A program made the translations under genes and the position numbers. Of a DNA stretch of 64,000 nucleotides, positions 21,739 to 31,304 are shown piece by piece. Positions within the stretch are counted from its first letter, which is position 1, and every line of letters starts with the position of its first letter. Under the pieces are notes generated by a model. The model did no database searches, was not told the origin of the DNA, and worked only from the letters and a program-made list of their open reading frames with translations. The DNA comes from Leptobrachium leishanense (lineage: Eukaryota; Chordata; Amphibia; Anura; Megophryidae): NCBI GenBank assembly GCA_009667805.1, contig CM019064.1, positions 272,347,662-272,411,661 on the forward strand. Reading direction: 5' to 3'.

Positions 21739-22918
21739 TTAACCACTTCGATGCTGAGGACGCGCTCAGCGCGTCCTCAGCATTCCTGCTGGTATGCGGA
21801 GGACGCGCTGAGCGCGTCCTCCCATTGGGGTCAGCGTTCGGCCGGGTTCCGGCCGATCGCTGGCCCCTCCGGTGTCCGGAACAGCAGCCGCCGGAATTTG
21901 GTGTCATCGCGGCAGCGCGATGACACCAAATTCAGGCGCCCCCCCCCCCCCGCATGTGCGGAGGAGGCGCCTGAAAGGGAGGGGGGAGGTCCTTCGGACC
22001 TCTCTCCCTCCCGATCGGCGGCTCTGCGGGGGTTAACCCAGGCATCATTTGGAAGGGCACAGCCTGCCCTTCCAAATGATGCCTGGCATTAACCCCTGGG
22101 GAGCTGGATCGCGAATCGGCGCTGAAAAGCACCGGTTCGCGATCCTTTCCCGGAGCTGGCCGACATCTTGGATGTCGGCCAAGCCTCCGGGAACTCCCCC
22201 TGAGGACTGGCGTCATCGTGCGTAGCACGATGACGCCAGTCCTAGAGTTAACCCTTAACTGCCACCAACGGTGGAGATAGGGAGTTCCATTGGAACTCCC
22301 TATCTCCCGATCCGTGGCAGTTAGGGGTTAAATTTTGGTATGGTTGGATCGGCCAGAGCATGGCCGTTCCAACGATACCAAACATGAAAGTGAAAAAAGT
22401 TGTAAAAAAAAAATGAAAAATAAAAATAAAAAAAAACACTTTATTTTTTTTGGTTTGTTAGTGTAGCAATATTGTTCCCATTTCAATTATAATGTGAACA
22501 ATGATGCTGCACTAACGATTTTTGTATGCGGTGCGTTTGTTAAAAATAGTGTAATTTTCCCCAAAAAAAATGTAACGAGACCCCATCTCTAATTTTTTTA
22601 ACAAGCGCACCCCATACAAAATATAACCGCAATTGCTCGCATGTTAAAATGTGAAAAAAAAAACACTTTACACATTGTAAATTGTTGAAAATACATATTT
22701 TATTGCATTTTTTGTTATAATATACAGACATGACATAACGTATACATATAATAATGACATATTATGAATCTACCGAGTCTGACGGAAAGAACGATATATA
22801 ATATGTCTGGGTCATATACTAAAATAAGCCTTCAAAACACGTTTAAACATGATGCGCAAAACAGGTAAAAATGACCTCAGCACAGGGGCGGGAAAAGCCT
22901 CAGCAGCGAAAGGGTTAA
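21739..22918 (-). mobile_element. piggyBac-like non-autonomous element, copy 2 (hairpin chain)
   Basis: TTAA at 21739-21742 and 22915-22918, with tips CCACTTCGATGCTGAGG and CTCAGCAGCGAAAGGG. It is inverted relative to copy 1: the AT-rich half (22560-22870, with TAACAAGCGCACCCCATAC and GTCTGACGGAAAGAACG) now lies on the right. The left 640 bp are about ten consecutive perfect or near-perfect hairpins. Examples are GAGGACGCGCTCAGCGCGTC (21755), GGTGTCATCGCG/CGCGATGACACC (21900-21930), AGGTCCTTCGGACCT (21987), GGCATCATTTGGAAGGGC and its inverse (22042-22086), GGATCGCGAATC/GGTTCGCGATCC (22107-22145), GGCCGACATC/GATGTCGGCC (22159-22181), GGACTGGCGTCATCGTGC and its inverse (22204-22243) and a TTAA-bounded one at 22248-22331. 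No coding frame. Confidence 0.85.
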
Positions 22919-22934
22919 AAGAACTAAACTGGCC

Positions 22935-23375
22935 GTCGCTGGAATCTAGACGCACCTTTCCAACCTGGTGTTTAAGAGCTTTCCTGGGAAGCTACCACCG
23001 TACCTGAATAGGCTGCTTCCCCCAGCAGTTTCCTCATCCTATAACCTCCAATCCAGGACCAGCACCTTACTTACAATACAGAAAGTGACTCGATCCTCAT
23101 TTTCCTACAGAGCACCACAATTGTGGAATAACCTCCCAGACACCATCAAATCTTCGCCCAGTCTAAAGTCCCTTAAGATTTCCCTATTAACATACCTCAA
23201 TAAGGAATGCACCTGTAACATAGTGAATATATTTCCTACATATTTGTTTTGTGTTAATATCTTGCATTTTACTACTTTATTTCTGTAACAATTCAATGTT
23301 CTTGAACCCAGGACCTACTTGAAAAGGAGCAAAATCTCAATGTATCCTTCCTGGTAAAATTATTTATAAAGCTAA
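22935..23375 (+). mobile_element. L2/CR1-type LINE 3' end, second family
   Basis: The frame ending at TAA 23288 reads FLEADLSNLVFKSFPGKLPPYL-like sequence, then SSFSYRAPQLWNNLPDTIKS and SLKSLKISLLTYL. This is the standard C-terminus of CR1/L2-clade reverse transcriptases. A short 3' UTR follows, with CTTGAACCCAGGACCTACTT and TGTATCCTTCCTGGTAAAAT, ending in TTATTTATAAA. The same UTR is found inverted at 38380-38560 and forms the tail of a SINE at 25935-26125. The copy is 5'-truncated. Confidence 0.85.
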
Positions 23376-23483
23376 ATTTAAATATCCTGAATGTGACCTT
23401 CACTTCTTGCATATGACAGTGGGATTCCAGAATACCCTCCTGCTTCATACAAGCTGATGTTGTTCTCAGAGGTAATTCTAGAC

Positions 23484-23817
23484 TCGTTCAGTTCCTCAGC
23501 AGCTGCAAGTGCTGTGCTGCAGCTCAGCACTCGAGTGTGACATAGGAAAGATGGTCGCCTCCACGGTGCAAATAATCCAATAAGGAAATGTTTAGTTTGC
23601 GGTTTTGGTGGATCAAAACGGCAAATATTTATTGGAACATGGTAAACATTAACACTAAAGTGCTAATAAAGTGGATTTTGCAGAAACGGCGGCTTTCATT
23701 AAGCAATCCTCTGCCCTTCCGCTTCCATATTCACAGCCAAAGCGTTCAGTGAGACGGCTCCAGCAAACTGAACTGCTGCAATGGAACAATTCAGCAGCTG
23801 CTGTGGAATGGAAAGCA
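23484..23817 (+). mobile_element. DNA-transposon MITE family B, copy 3
   Basis: Left end CTCGTTCAGTTCCTCAGCAG; degraded right end CAGCAGCTGCTGTGGAATGG. It shares long words with copy 2 at 18057 (AATAATCCAATAAGGAAAT, GGTAAACATTAACACTAAAG, TCATTAAGCAATCCTCTGCC) and carries AAGATGGTCGCC at 23548. Confidence 0.75.
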
Positions 23818-23860
23818 CCTCCTTTGAACCAGCTCTCAGATGTAGCTGTATACCGCTACT

Positions 23861-24500
23861 CAGGGCCTGACTGGGAATAAAAAGCAGCCCTGGAAAAGAT
23901 TTTTTTAGACCAGCCCTATATTGTGATAAGTGCGAACGAAAAGAATACGTATCAGAGCTGCACAGCAATAAAACTCACGCTTGACATACTGCATATTACT
24001 GTGTGTTTTATTGCTGTGGAGCTTTGTAATATGCTCATACACACTGCACATTACTGTGAACTGTGTTGCTGTGGAGCTCAGTGATACAGTAATGTGCAGT
24101 GTGTATGAGCATATCACAGAGCTGCACAGCAATAAAACGCACTCATACACACCGCATATTACTGTGTTTTATTGCTGTGTAGCTCTGATATGCACATACG
24201 CAATGCACATTGCTGTGAGTTTTATTGATGTGAAACTTTGTGATACGCTCACACACACCGCATAATACTGTGAGCTTTATTACTGTGGAGCTCTGATTCC
24301 TTCACAGTGCACATTACTGTGAGATTTATTGCTGTGGAGCTCTGTGATACACACCGCATATTGCTGTATCACAGAGCTCCAGAGCAATAAAACCCGCAGT
24401 AATGTGCAGTGTGTGTGTGTGTGTGTGTGTGACCGTATCATATCGCAGAAATATGCGATGTGTATAAGCGTAGCACATGTAGACAAGCATTTTTTGTAGG
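23861..24500 (+). mobile_element. hAT-like element left end with alternating-orientation minisatellite
   Basis: CAGGGCCTGACTGGGAATAA, then AGCAGCCCTGG, at 23861 is a hAT-like terminus I recall as common in frog genomes. Behind it, 23935-24480 is filled with repeats of a unit of about 55-60 bp (GTTTTATTGCTGTGGAGCTC, then TGTGATATGCTCATACACAC, then GCACATTACTGTGA). Some units are direct and some inverted (GAGCTGCACAGCAATAAAAC). A (GT)n run lies at 24412-24431. The same unit occurs at 30085-30150. The right terminus is not resolved. Confidence 0.6.
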
Positions 24501-24648
24501 GGTTTGCAGGCAGTATATATAATGCCTGTGTGTATACAGTCTGCCAGGCTAATTAATAACATCTATATTAAATGCCTGCAAAACCTTTACAATTAGATTA
24601 CATTTACATACATATAACTAACACACCAACAACTGTACTGTGAGTGGC

Positions 24649-25339
24649 CAGGGACTGACAACTAATGGGGCCCCCTTGTTCCTCCCCCCCCCCCCCCAGC
24701 AAATCAATTGCATTTTCCCCCCTCTCTCCCCCCCCCCCCCAGTAAATCATTGCATCATGTTTTTCGCTGTAGATTCCATGATTTGAAATGATTTAAACCA
24801 TTTCAGAGATGCATTCTCCCTCAGACGACAAACTTTTAACATTTGGGCCCTTCATTCCCCCCCCCCCCCAAAAAAAAATAATTAATCACTGACCATTTTG
24901 TATGGGTTTAGCATCTAATCCAAAAGAAAAATCCCCTAACCTTCTGAAGTTGCAATGTCTTTTTATAGTTTTAAAGCTGCTTTTTTTTTTTCTTGTGTTG
25001 CCGTGTCACTGCTTAACAATGTTGCATTATTTGTACATAGTTATCTTTTGTCTCCTTTGTTTTGTAGATTCTATCACACTCTTGTAATCATTTTTTGTCT
25101 GTAAACAAGAGGGTTTATTTTCCCTACATGAATAATGAAAGCATTGATTTTTTTTTTTTTTTTTTTTTTTTTTATTTATTTTTTTTTTTAAATTCCTGGG
25201 TATGGCTCAAGATTTATTGTAACTTTCAGTATTTTGAAAAGCATAAACAAAACTTCAAAGTCGTAAAATGACTAAAAAAAAAACCTGCTTTACCAATTAA
25301 CCCAAGCAAGCTTCAGTCATAAACTTTTTGTATCATCGC
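24649..25339. other. hAT-like terminus followed by C-run-rich and T-run-rich intron
   Basis: CAGGGACTGACAACTAATGG then GGCCCCC at 24649 is a second hAT-like left end (compare the right end at 30500). After it, C-runs at about 24.69, 24.73 and 24.86 kb and a T-run of more than 25 at about 25.15 kb dominate. No gene. Confidence 0.45.
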
Positions 25340-25778
25340 CAACAACTGTCAGATGAATGCAGTCTGAGCGCACTCTGCGAGTGTGCACAACGGACAGACG
25401 TGCTGACGGAAGATACTGTAGACACCACACGGTCCGTTTTTGTTGACGGACATAGGAAAAAAAAAAAAAAATTATGGGAAACAACAAAACTAATCTGAAC
25501 AATGCTAAAAATTCGAAAAGCCATTTTGTGCGTTAAGGTGCTGGATGTCGCAAATGCGCTGCGTCTGACATCTCATCACTCACACAGAACTCGACGTGGC
25601 GCGCACACTGTGCGTCTGTCTAGCGGTTTTACGTTCTTGCGTCTGTTTGCCTTGTACATGCGCAGTTCGGTGCGCATGTACTTCGTGTGTGGGTCTCTTG
25701 CTCATGATTCTATGTTACGACGGATGTTAAACGGTGTGGCAACACGGACGTGATCACTGCTTTTGTCTGACATTAGCC
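25340..25778 (-). mobile_element. TWA-flanked MITE family C, copy 5 (diverged, inverted)
   Basis: The right end TTTTGTCTGACATTAGCC complements to GGCTAATGTCAGAC, a family C tip. The interior has the CGT-rich words of copies 8 and 9 inverted (GGACGTGATCACT, TTGCGTCTGTTTGCC, GTGCGCATGTACTTCGTGTG). The left end near AACTGTCAGATGAATGC is degraded. Confidence 0.6.
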
Positions 25779-25934
25779 TTTATAAGTAGTTGAAAATTGA
25801 CTTCCCAGTCACTTTTAATATAAAAATTTATAGTTTCTGGCAGTAGTATTCCTTTAACCTCCTATTTCCACTTTCTTGTGCTTGTCATTTCTTGGTCAGT
25901 AGACTCTGTTGGCATCTAGATCACAATGTCCTTA

Positions 25935-26125
25935 CTTTATTTTTGAGAGTTTTTACCAGGAAGGATACATTGAGATTTCCCTAGTTTTCAAGTCTGTCCT
26001 GGGTGGCGAGTATGTACCGTTAGGTGTCTTGTCCAAGGACACTTGCCAGAGAGGTGCTCTTGCTGGGATTGAACCTGTGTCTCCACGGTTATAGAGCAGT
26101 GATGTTATCTCTACTCCACCCAGCC
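25935..26125 (-). mobile_element. tRNA-derived SINE with LINE-derived tail
   Basis: Read on the minus strand, the head (26125 downward) is GGCTGGGTGGAGTAGAGAT, tRNA-like with an A-box-like TGG-TGGAGTAG. A B-box match GGTTCAATCCC follows 40 bp on (26075-26065). The body CTTGGACAAGACACCTAACG is followed by CCAGGACAGACTTGAAAACT and TGTATCCTTCCTGGTAAAAA, the 3' UTR of the CR1/L2-type LINE at 22935. Sharing a 3' tail with a LINE is how SINEs recruit the LINE reverse transcriptase. The family name is not known to me. Confidence 0.7.
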
Positions 26126-26589
26126 GGTACACTATCTGGTAAGCGATATGTATCCTTTTGTCTTGACTACTGCAATCTTCTCCCACATACATAGCATCTG
26201 TGTGCCAATGCCAATTATGACTAGCAGCTGAAGCATAGGGATATATTTGCCCTTTCACCACCATAAATCTGGAGTTTACCAGAAGCAAATGTTTGTCAGG
26301 TGCTTTCTGCTTTACCTTTTATCAAGTGATCACTCCTCTACCCTTGATTTTCAATCAGTCTCAACCAGTTTCATAATACTGCGGGCATAGAACTCCTATT
26401 AAAGGGTTACATTCGTAAACCATTTATACCAAGCACATCACACCATGGTACGAATCCTAGACAAACTCACAGGAGGTAGTGATCCTAATACAGCCGAAAT
26501 TACCTACATGGCGCTTTATATATTCATAAGATTCCCAGAAGTGATGTGAAATCCAGAAGACTAAACTTAATAATTGGAAGGCTAACAGA
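26126..26589. other. unassigned intron
   Basis: No terminal repeat, frame or exon. It may include old LINE sequence upstream of the next feature. Confidence 0.4.
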
Positions 26590-27606
26590 CATGTCCTTGG
26601 TGTTAAAACCCAAGGGCTGAATATAGAATATTTGATACAGTCCTAACCTCAACATCTGAGGAAAGGGATTTAGGGGTCATTATTTCAGAGGATCTAAGGG
26701 TAAGTAGTCAATGTAATAGAGCAGCAGGAAATGCTAGCAGAATGCTTGGTTGTGTAGGGAGAGGTATTAGGCCCCCGGCACACGAGCGTTTTGAGAGAAT
26801 GGAAGGAACGTCCGTGGAAGTGGGCGTTCCTTCCATTCTCTGCGCTCAGCGTACAAAGCGCGATCCTCCTATGGAGAATCGCGCTTTGTATACTTTCAGC
26901 GTCCGTTTAGCTTTTTGACGGGGAGGCCTTTTTCACGTCCGGTGGGCTTTCCCCGTCAAAAACCCACGGACGCAGGGAAGTGCGGGCGCACATGAGGCAA
27001 AAATACGCTCGTGTGCCGGGGGCCTTAGCAGTAGGAAAAGGGAAGTGCTCATGCCACTGTACAGAGCACTGGTGAGACCTCACTTGGAGTACTGTGTGCA
27101 GTACTGGAGACCGTATCTCCAGGAGGATATAGACATCTTAGAGTTCAGAGAAGGGCTACTAAAATGGTGCACGGCTTGAAGGAGAAAAGTTACCAGGAAA
27201 GGCTTAATGATCTTAACATGTACAGCTTGGAAAAAAGATGAGACAGAGGAGATATGATAGAAACATTTAAATACGTAAAGGGAATCCACAAGGTAGAGGA
27301 AGGGAGTATATTTATTTAAAAGGAAACAAAATAGCAAAACAAGAGGACATAGTCTTAGATTAGAGGGGCAAAGGTTTAAAAGTAACATCAGGAAGCATTA
27401 TTTTACTGAGCGGGTGGTGGATACATGGAACCGTCTTCCAGTAGAAGTGGTAGAGGCCAAAACAGTAATTGAATTTAAGCAGACATGGGATAGGCATAAG
27501 GCTATCCTAAACAAAAGATAAATCCAGGTAAAGTATCCATGTAATTGGGCAGACTAGATGGGCCGAAAGGTTCTTATCTGCCGACATTTTTCTATGTTTC
27601 TATGTT
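26590..27606 (+). mobile_element. CR1-like LINE remnant, split by a MITE
   Basis: Translation in shifting frames gives ERDLGVIISEDLRVSSQCN, then AGNASRMLGCVGRGI before the insertion. After it come [19 protein letters not shown], then [32 protein letters not shown] and LEKR-DRGDMIETFKYVKGI. These are typical C-terminal blocks of CR1-type LINE polymerases. The 3' end is AGATGGGCCGAAAGGTTCTT, then CTGCCGACAT and a TTTCTATGTTTCTATGTT microsatellite, an ending I recall from frog LINEs. Frameshifts and stops make it non-functional. The MITE at 26770-27024 interrupts it. Confidence 0.8.
26770..27024. mobile_element. TWA-flanked MITE family C type, copy 6 (inside the LINE)
   Basis: Perfect 19-bp terminal repeats GGCCCCCGGCACACGAGCG / CGCTCGTGTGCCGGGGGCC, flanked by TTA on both sides (26767-26769, 27025-27027). 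Three internal hairpins: GAATGGAAGGAACG with its inverse (26793-26842), CAAAGCGCGATCCTCC with its inverse (26855-26890) and GACGGGGAGGCC...CCCCGTC (26918-26960). It is CpG-rich, non-coding and younger than the LINE it interrupts. Confidence 0.9.
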
Positions 27607-28068
27607 AACGTTTGGAATGGCGATATGTTCCTCTGCCCAGCTCTCTGTACTGTTATCAACACATGATTTAACCCTTTCTATGTTCAAGATAAAATGTTTC
27701 AGCATTAATGGATTGTGTTCTTCGGTATGGCTTAATACAAATGGTGCTGGCCGTTTGCTTGGTAGTCACACACTTCAACAAAGGATAACCTGGTCTAGTC
27801 AGGAGTCATCACCCATTGATGGTTGCCTCTTCTTCTAGCCTAGAGCATATTTGGTGCCCAATAAGTATCTAATGCCTGGTAAAGCATTGTAGGGAAATGC
27901 CTTCTTGGTATGTGCATCTTTGCTTTCTGAAGCTCTGTACCTCTCCTCCTAAGTGCAGTTGTTTGCTCTCTCCATAAAAGCCATCATAGATCCAGCAAAA
28001 GAGCATTGCATAAACAGAATTGCAAAGAAGGTCCACTTTAGTGCTAAAAAAAAGTAGGAAGTCATGGA
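27607..28068 (+). other. gpm6b intron 1, no feature recognised
   Basis: AT-rich intron between the CR1-like LINE and the hAT-like MITE; nothing supportable seen. Confidence 0.5.
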
Positions 28069-28316
28069 TAGGGTTGGCCATAAGCTTCGTGGACACCTAA
28101 TTTATTCATGCAGAGGGGCAGAACATGGATAATGCAACTCCACAGCATGTAGAATTCATATGCTGCAGGGAAGAAATCAAAAACCTAGGTGACCTGCCTT
28201 GCTTTACATCCTGAAGCACATAGTTTCTACATCTTCCAGGCAGCACTTTTACCTGTATTCTCATCTGCATGAAATGATAATGTGTCCAGGAAAACCTAGC
28301 CGATCTGGCAACCCTA
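28069..28316. mobile_element. hAT-like MITE with 8-bp target duplication
   Basis: Left TAGGGTTGGCC and right GGCAACCCTA are inverted tips, with further pairing at GGACAC...ATTCAT against ATGAAAT...GTGTCC. Flanks GTCATGGA (28061-28068) and GACATGGA (28317-28324) agree at 7 of 8 bases, as expected for hAT. Non-coding, 248 bp. Confidence 0.75.
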
Positions 28317-29889
28317 GACATGGAGGTATTGGTGAACTGTCTTGGACTCTGACTACAAACTGCCCCGGGTCAGGGTGGATTATGAGGACTGACTGCTATA
28401 ACTTTGCAGAGTATACAATATTCTGGAGTTGGATCATCTGATTATGCAATTCATCAATAGCTAGTGAGAACAGAGTCCTAGAAACAACTCAAGAGGTTTC
28501 TGAGCCCTGGCCTACAGGGTTGCCCCACATGTGGTAGAACAGCGGCGAGCATATAAAGGGCTGCAGTTCTCAGAGTGCTGGAATCCCATTGGCAATGTGT
28601 GTAGATAAAGGGTGATTTATAATCCGCTTCACTGTTCTCATTGTAGCTGTGTGCGGGGGAGTCTTCCAGTCACTTGTTTCAAGCAATCCGAAGATAGAAA
28701 TGCTTTAATTGAAGGCTTCCCGATATAGAATATTTCAGCCAAAATATGTGACCGACCTATGATGGAAATTGGAATCCTATTCATTGGCACAAGTGTTCCT
28801 TTCCTTTCAACTCACCAGGACAATGTGAAAATGTGTTCATTTTAATACAGCATTCTGATTTTCTATGGTTCCTGTGTTTGTTTACAAATGTATTAAACTA
28901 TAGCTGAGCAATTGGTCTGACCTGAGTGTTTCCATTTGCCAACCCTTTTACCTATGACGTCTAGCTGTGGATGCAGTTGCTCAAAAAAAAATTGCTTCAA
29001 CGTCCTAGGACCTAGGGTGACACACAAGCGTATTTTATAAGCTGCGTCTCCATCCTCTTTATGGTCCTCCTTGGCCTGGACTCGGACTCGCTAGGCTGAA
29101 ACACAGGCACCAAAGTAGGTATAAACGCCTTCTGGCACCCCCCCCTACAATTGTTTGTAGTGGGGGCCCCCCCTCTTCTATATTACAGGAGTACTAAAGG
29201 CACTTGTATCCTGTCTCCCCCCCCCCCCGAAAGAAAGGGGGGGGCGCAACAGCTTTAGTCCTTCAATTTTTTTTATATTTTTATTTGTCTCAAGTGACCA
29301 TCTCTGAACCCTGCCTTCTTTGAATCGGGAATGTATCATTCTTCACATGCTTCTTGCTTACCATTGTTTTTGTCAGACTTGCAGTGCCCCCCACCCCCAA
29401 CTTCTAACCAGATAATGCGTGTTACTTCTATGTTTGGTTTTGCCCAGGTTGATGTGAGGTTTGCAGCTAGTCAGCATTACAGGTTTTGCCATTTGTAGTC
29501 TCTAAGCACATTATCTTTACAGTCCTGCACGGCGCCGCACCTGGACTGGAACTAATAATAGCAGCTAATCTTTGCCTCCAGATTAAAACTATAACACCGT
29601 TTCCAAATACAGGTATTTCAGTGATTTAGGGCTGTGTCCCGACTCACGCGTGTCATTCTGAGAAGCCATAGTCTTTGGCAGGTGGTGCTATCTTTACCAT
29701 CTTTAATGCTGGATATGTTTTAAGGGAAGATTCTCCTCTGGTTTTAGCTCTCCCTACCTCCACCTTTTAAACCTCCAGGAGTTATTGATTTTAAGCCCTC
29801 AGTGTTTTTAGCTTGGAATAGGTTAACCTTTCCAGTGCTTCGGTCTCCTCCTGATGCTCAGCCAACAAATAGGAAATGCATCTTTTTAA
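28317..29889 (+). other. gpm6b intron 1, no feature recognised
   Basis: No repeat terminus or exon found. There is a C-run and a G-run around 29.22 kb. Short stretches of ordinary AT-rich intron otherwise. Confidence 0.5.
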
Positions 29890-30500
29890 GGCCGGTGTCA
29901 GATGAGCACACTAGCCTGTTTAGGTTAAGTGATCATCAGAGGGAAGCCCACTGCGTCGCCCCTACCGACCCGCGGGCCCTCAGACAGTGCTGCCGGGGAG
30001 CAACAGGGCGGGGCAATCTATACCCATGGTTGAGCTGCTGGGGGCAATATAGATCCATGTGTAAGCTGCACATTTCATTTTGGGTTTTATTGCTGTGGAG
30101 CTCTGTGATATGCTCATACTGCACATTCCAGTGGGTTTTATTGCTGTGCAGTGTGTCAGGATTGTACAGGATCTTTAAAGTGATCAGCAGCTTCCCACAT
30201 TTTCCACAGGGACTTTCTGTGCCGGGGTGTAGTCTTGGCTGCAGTGAGTGGGTGATGGCTGCTGCAGCAGTGCGGTGGCCATCTGTGTATGGAGGGGGGC
30301 ACAATTCGCTGCTGGGTCCAACTGGATTTTCAAAGGTTATTTTTTTTTTTTTTTAGGTGTTCAGAAATTCTTTAGCACAATAATGTACATGTGGGTGTTG
30401 CGTTGTAGGGGGTGGGTTTTTATGGGTGTGGGTGCAGAACAAGGGGGGCCCCATGACCTCCTATTGCCCGGGGGCCCCATTGTTTGTCAGTCCGCCCCTG
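29890..30500. mobile_element. composite: family C left end and hAT-like right end
   Basis: GGCCGGTGTCAGATGAGCAC after TAA at 29890 is a family C tip without a visible partner. At 30500 the sequence ends GTTTGTCAGTCCGCCCCTG, preceded by CCCGGGGGCCCCATT, a hAT-like right terminus (inverse CAGGGGCGGACTGAC). Between them, 30085-30150 carries the TTTTATTGCTGTGGAGCTCT unit also seen at 23.9-24.5 kb, tying this to the 23861 element's family. A 184-codon frame crossing both is not a gene. Confidence 0.6.
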
Positions 30501-31304
30501 ACTGGAGCGACTCTGCCTAGCGGTTCCAGCTATTCACTTAGGGTCCAGATTCTCCACTGGTCATTTTCGTCTCCTTTTCAGGATAGGGGATTGGCAAAAT
30601 TCAACCTAAAATAACTGCATGATGTCAAGCTGCTTTTAAATCCTTTAAAATAAAAACTTAGCTGGGGGGTTTCTGTAGGAGTCTCTGCCATGAACAAAGT
30701 ACGTTGTTTAGTGATTTTATCGATTTCCTGTTTCAGATAAATATGGCATTGTTGGTAAAATAGTATGCACTGGTCTGAATTTAGACTTCATATCTGCATA
30801 TTTTAAACTGAGATTTCCTGTTGCAAATCACATGGATGTCACGAAGCGATGAATTGCTGTATTGTAAACTGTCTTGCAAGTAGTCAGTTCCCTTGGCATT
30901 TTCAGCCTTGCATGATATCATTGTGCTCTTCTTTTTCTTCGCTCTAGAATAGAAATACAATTTAATCCAAAAGACATCGACTTTTTTGACTTTTGCTTAC
31001 AATGGTTACCCTAAAAGTATACTTAAAATCCTAATTGGTTTGCCAGACCAGATTTATTCGGTGTGGTGGTGGTTTTTTTTTTTTTTTTTTTTTTTTTTCA
31101 TCCAGAGGGGTGGAAAGGAGAAAGGAAAAATTTCTTTCCATAGCTGTCTCTTCCAGATGCGTGATCTTGAGAAATTTTAGGAAATGCCTCCTTTTTAGTT
31201 TTTCAGAGGTCCACGTAATGTCTGATATGTCTTGCAGCTGTACAGTGACAAATATTCAAAACCCTACAATGAATACTATTCAAGATCTTAAGTGAACTAT
31301 TATA
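30501..31304 (+). other. gpm6b intron 1, no feature recognised
   Basis: AT-rich, with a T-run of about 25 at 31.07 kb. Nothing else supportable. Confidence 0.5.

Noticed and set aside
21739..22331. Chain of hairpins as rho-independent terminators or tRNA cluster
   Set aside because: This is not bacterial sequence, no A/B boxes or cloverleaf were found, and TTAA ends identify a transposon.
23935..24480. CRISPR-like or tRNA-like repeated short words
   Set aside because: Alternating direct and inverted minisatellite units; spacers are not unique and no tRNA fold is seen.
29802..30356. 184-codon plus-strand frame, longest ATG frame in the window
   Set aside because: It crosses a family C tip and a hAT-like element and ends in a T-run of Phe codons; a chance frame.
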